Origin: Climacteris rufus
Taxonomy: Eukaryota > Chordata > Aves > Passeriformes > Climacteridae
DNA: 64,000 nucleotides
Direction: 5' to 3'
Assembly: GCA_013398175.1 (NCBI GenBank)
Contig: VZRZ01008555.1
Location: forward strand, 2,764,682 to 2,828,681
Positions 62,574-64,000 of this stretch are shown here, one piece after another. Made by a program: the position numbers and the translations under genes. A model generated the notes under the pieces. That model saw nothing but the letters and a program-made list of their open reading frames with translations. It was not told the origin of the DNA and made no database searches. Within the stretch, counting starts at the first letter, position 1, and every line of letters starts with the position of its first letter.

Positions 62574-64000
62574 AAAATACAGCCCCATCCTCAGCTTTCC
62601 ATTTGATCTAGAGGCAGCATGCCAGAACCAACCAGGAACCAAGGGCCTGACATGAAGCAAGCTCTCACTTTCCATCTTCACATCATGGCTTGTAGCCCAA
62701 ATCTTCTCTTTGAGTTTAACCTCTGTCATTTCCTCTCTTTCCCAGTAAAGGGTTTTTTTTCTTTACAAAAATTTCTTCCTGTCCCACTGAAGTCTATGAG
62801 AAATACGATCAAGCTCTTTATTTTTCTTTTTTTTTTTTTTGTTTTTTTGGTATCTCATTTGGATTGCAGTTATACTGATTGACAACTCTACTACAACTGC
62901 ATTGAATTGCAGCCCAACTCAGTAATCTACTTTGGTGTCTTAATTAACTAGAGTTAAATTTGAATTGAATTGCTTTTCCTGGGAATCTTTTAGGGTGGCT
63001 GTCAATCCAAAGGTAAAGACTTTTATAAAATTGCTGCTGCTTTTCATTTTGTACAATTGCTTTAGATAAAGATATTTTTCTTCATCTTTTACCTCTTAGT
63101 ACTTGCATTTTCTTATTTCGTATTTACTTCTATTTCCTCTTTCCATTTTTAATGTATTCTTTTCTCCCTCTTATTTTTTTAATTAGCTATTTGAATTTAA
63201 TTATTTTTTGCTCTTTCAGCTAACTCCTGTCTTACACAGAGCACTATCTCATCACCCCCTTCAATAAAACTCTGTCTCAGCTTCACCTGCCTCTTTGAAT
63301 TCTCAACTCTCTAATTTATTTTTTTGCTTTTCTAATCCCCCTCCCCCAATAATCCTTTTTCAACTCATGAGTTTCCATTCCAGCCACAGAGCCTAGGTTT
63401 GTCCCCTTTTGCTTCATTTACATCAATGCAATACTGTGGGTCCCAAATGAGCAGCACCAGATCTGTATCCTTCTAGTGTGGAGAAGAATCAGGTCCACAA
63501 AGAAAACCCAGTTAAAAAAGCGGAGATGTTTCCTTTTGAACACACTGGGAAGCAACTGTTCAAAGTATGACACATAATAGGAAAAATTTTCACATTTCTG
63601 ATCCCATGAAGAGGGAAGAGCATTGCAATAAGCAGATAATAAATATTTCTGGTTTTTATCCACTCCTTACCAACATTTCTCTTCCCACTTGTCTTCTTTC
63701 TACAACATTCACATATGCTGCCTGTTATAGGCACAGATTCTGATCTTGTTTTTACTGCTTTTACACTGCCTCCACTGTGTTAATTTCTGTTAATTTCTCT
63801 TGAGTTATTCAAGTGTTACCAAGAGCAGACTCAGCCTCTCTGTTGGCCTGGGATTTTCCCTTTTTTTTTCCTTTTACTTTTTAAATTTGATGTCCCAGCT
63901 GATCTTAAACAGCTGGCTTTTTTCATTTCAGGAGTAGCTTAAGTCTGCACTCTCCAACATACAGCAGTTATCAGTTAATGAGATGACTTGTACCCTTGTC
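62574..64000. other. Non-coding, T-rich towards the end
   Basis: No gene recognised. It has a poly-T-rich low-complexity tract at 62806-62850 and a long T/C-rich plus strand from about 63000 to 63420. cccactgaagtctatgag near 62782-62799 resembles the 'cccattgaagtcaatgg' word of old sauropsid repeats. Minus-strand frames of 81 codons near 63.4-63.7 kb show no similarity. Confidence 0.45.

Noticed and set aside
63240..63300. AATAAA near 63264 as an LTR or gene end
   Set aside because: No LTR termini, no upstream reading frame, and T-rich low-complexity surroundings; single hexamers are common by chance.
1..64000. CRISPR array, operon, toxin-antitoxin or phage-like system
   Set aside because: No regularly spaced repeats, no dense coding, no ribosome-binding-site pattern; sequence is clearly vertebrate.

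Overview
This looks like a non-coding stretch of a bird genome. The diagnostic content is transposon-based. There are four truncated CR1 LINE copies, two of which end in the (T)CATAGAATCATAGAA-type 3' tail typical of avian CR1. There are four solo long terminal repeats (LTRs) from three different endogenous retrovirus (ERV) groups, and faint remains of old tRNA-derived MIR-like SINEs. By eye the DNA is AT-rich, and it carries one run of N. I found no protein-coding gene, no convincing coding exon, no tRNA or rRNA gene and no CRISPR. Open reading frames are short (longest uninterrupted about 148 codons), rich in rare residues, and match no family I recognise. The exception is a 142-codon frame inside a CR1 copy at 62 kb. 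The window is best read as intergenic or deep-intronic sequence. A songbird or another LTR-rich bird is possible, but I cannot name the species.

Layout. 1-11.5 kb: unremarkable DNA, with a purine-rich block (about 1.9-4.1 kb), a C/T-rich degenerate repeat (about 6.85-7.2 kb) and an old MIR-like SINE (9.73-9.81 kb). 11.54-12.58 kb: an ERVL-type LTR with a perfect 5-bp target duplication; it contains the 365-bp assembly gap. 12.8 kb: a TTA microsatellite. 17.5-17.95 kb: a candidate conserved non-coding element. 21.47-21.89 and 23.73-24.14 kb: two copies of one LTR family in the same orientation, each with its own 4-bp target duplication, so they are two separate solo LTRs and not the two ends of one provirus. 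24.84-25.76 kb: two minus-strand CR1 tails. 27.07-27.33 kb: a short LTR with CCAAT, TATA and AATAAA signals.

27.35-51.43 kb is about 24 kb in which I recognise no CR1 or LTR insertion. It holds only very old repeat traces, a 26-bp near-perfect palindrome at 43.29 kb and several candidate regulatory blocks. 51.44-52.01 and 61.93-62.57 kb: two plus-strand CR1 3' ends. The rest (52-61.9 kb and 62.6-64 kb) is single-copy-looking DNA with low-complexity T-rich sequence near the end.

There is no gene system to describe. The most solid results are the LTR boundary and target-duplication calls, which give the mechanism and independence of each insertion. The most speculative are the conserved-element calls and the diverged ancestral repeat family, which need alignment to other genomes.
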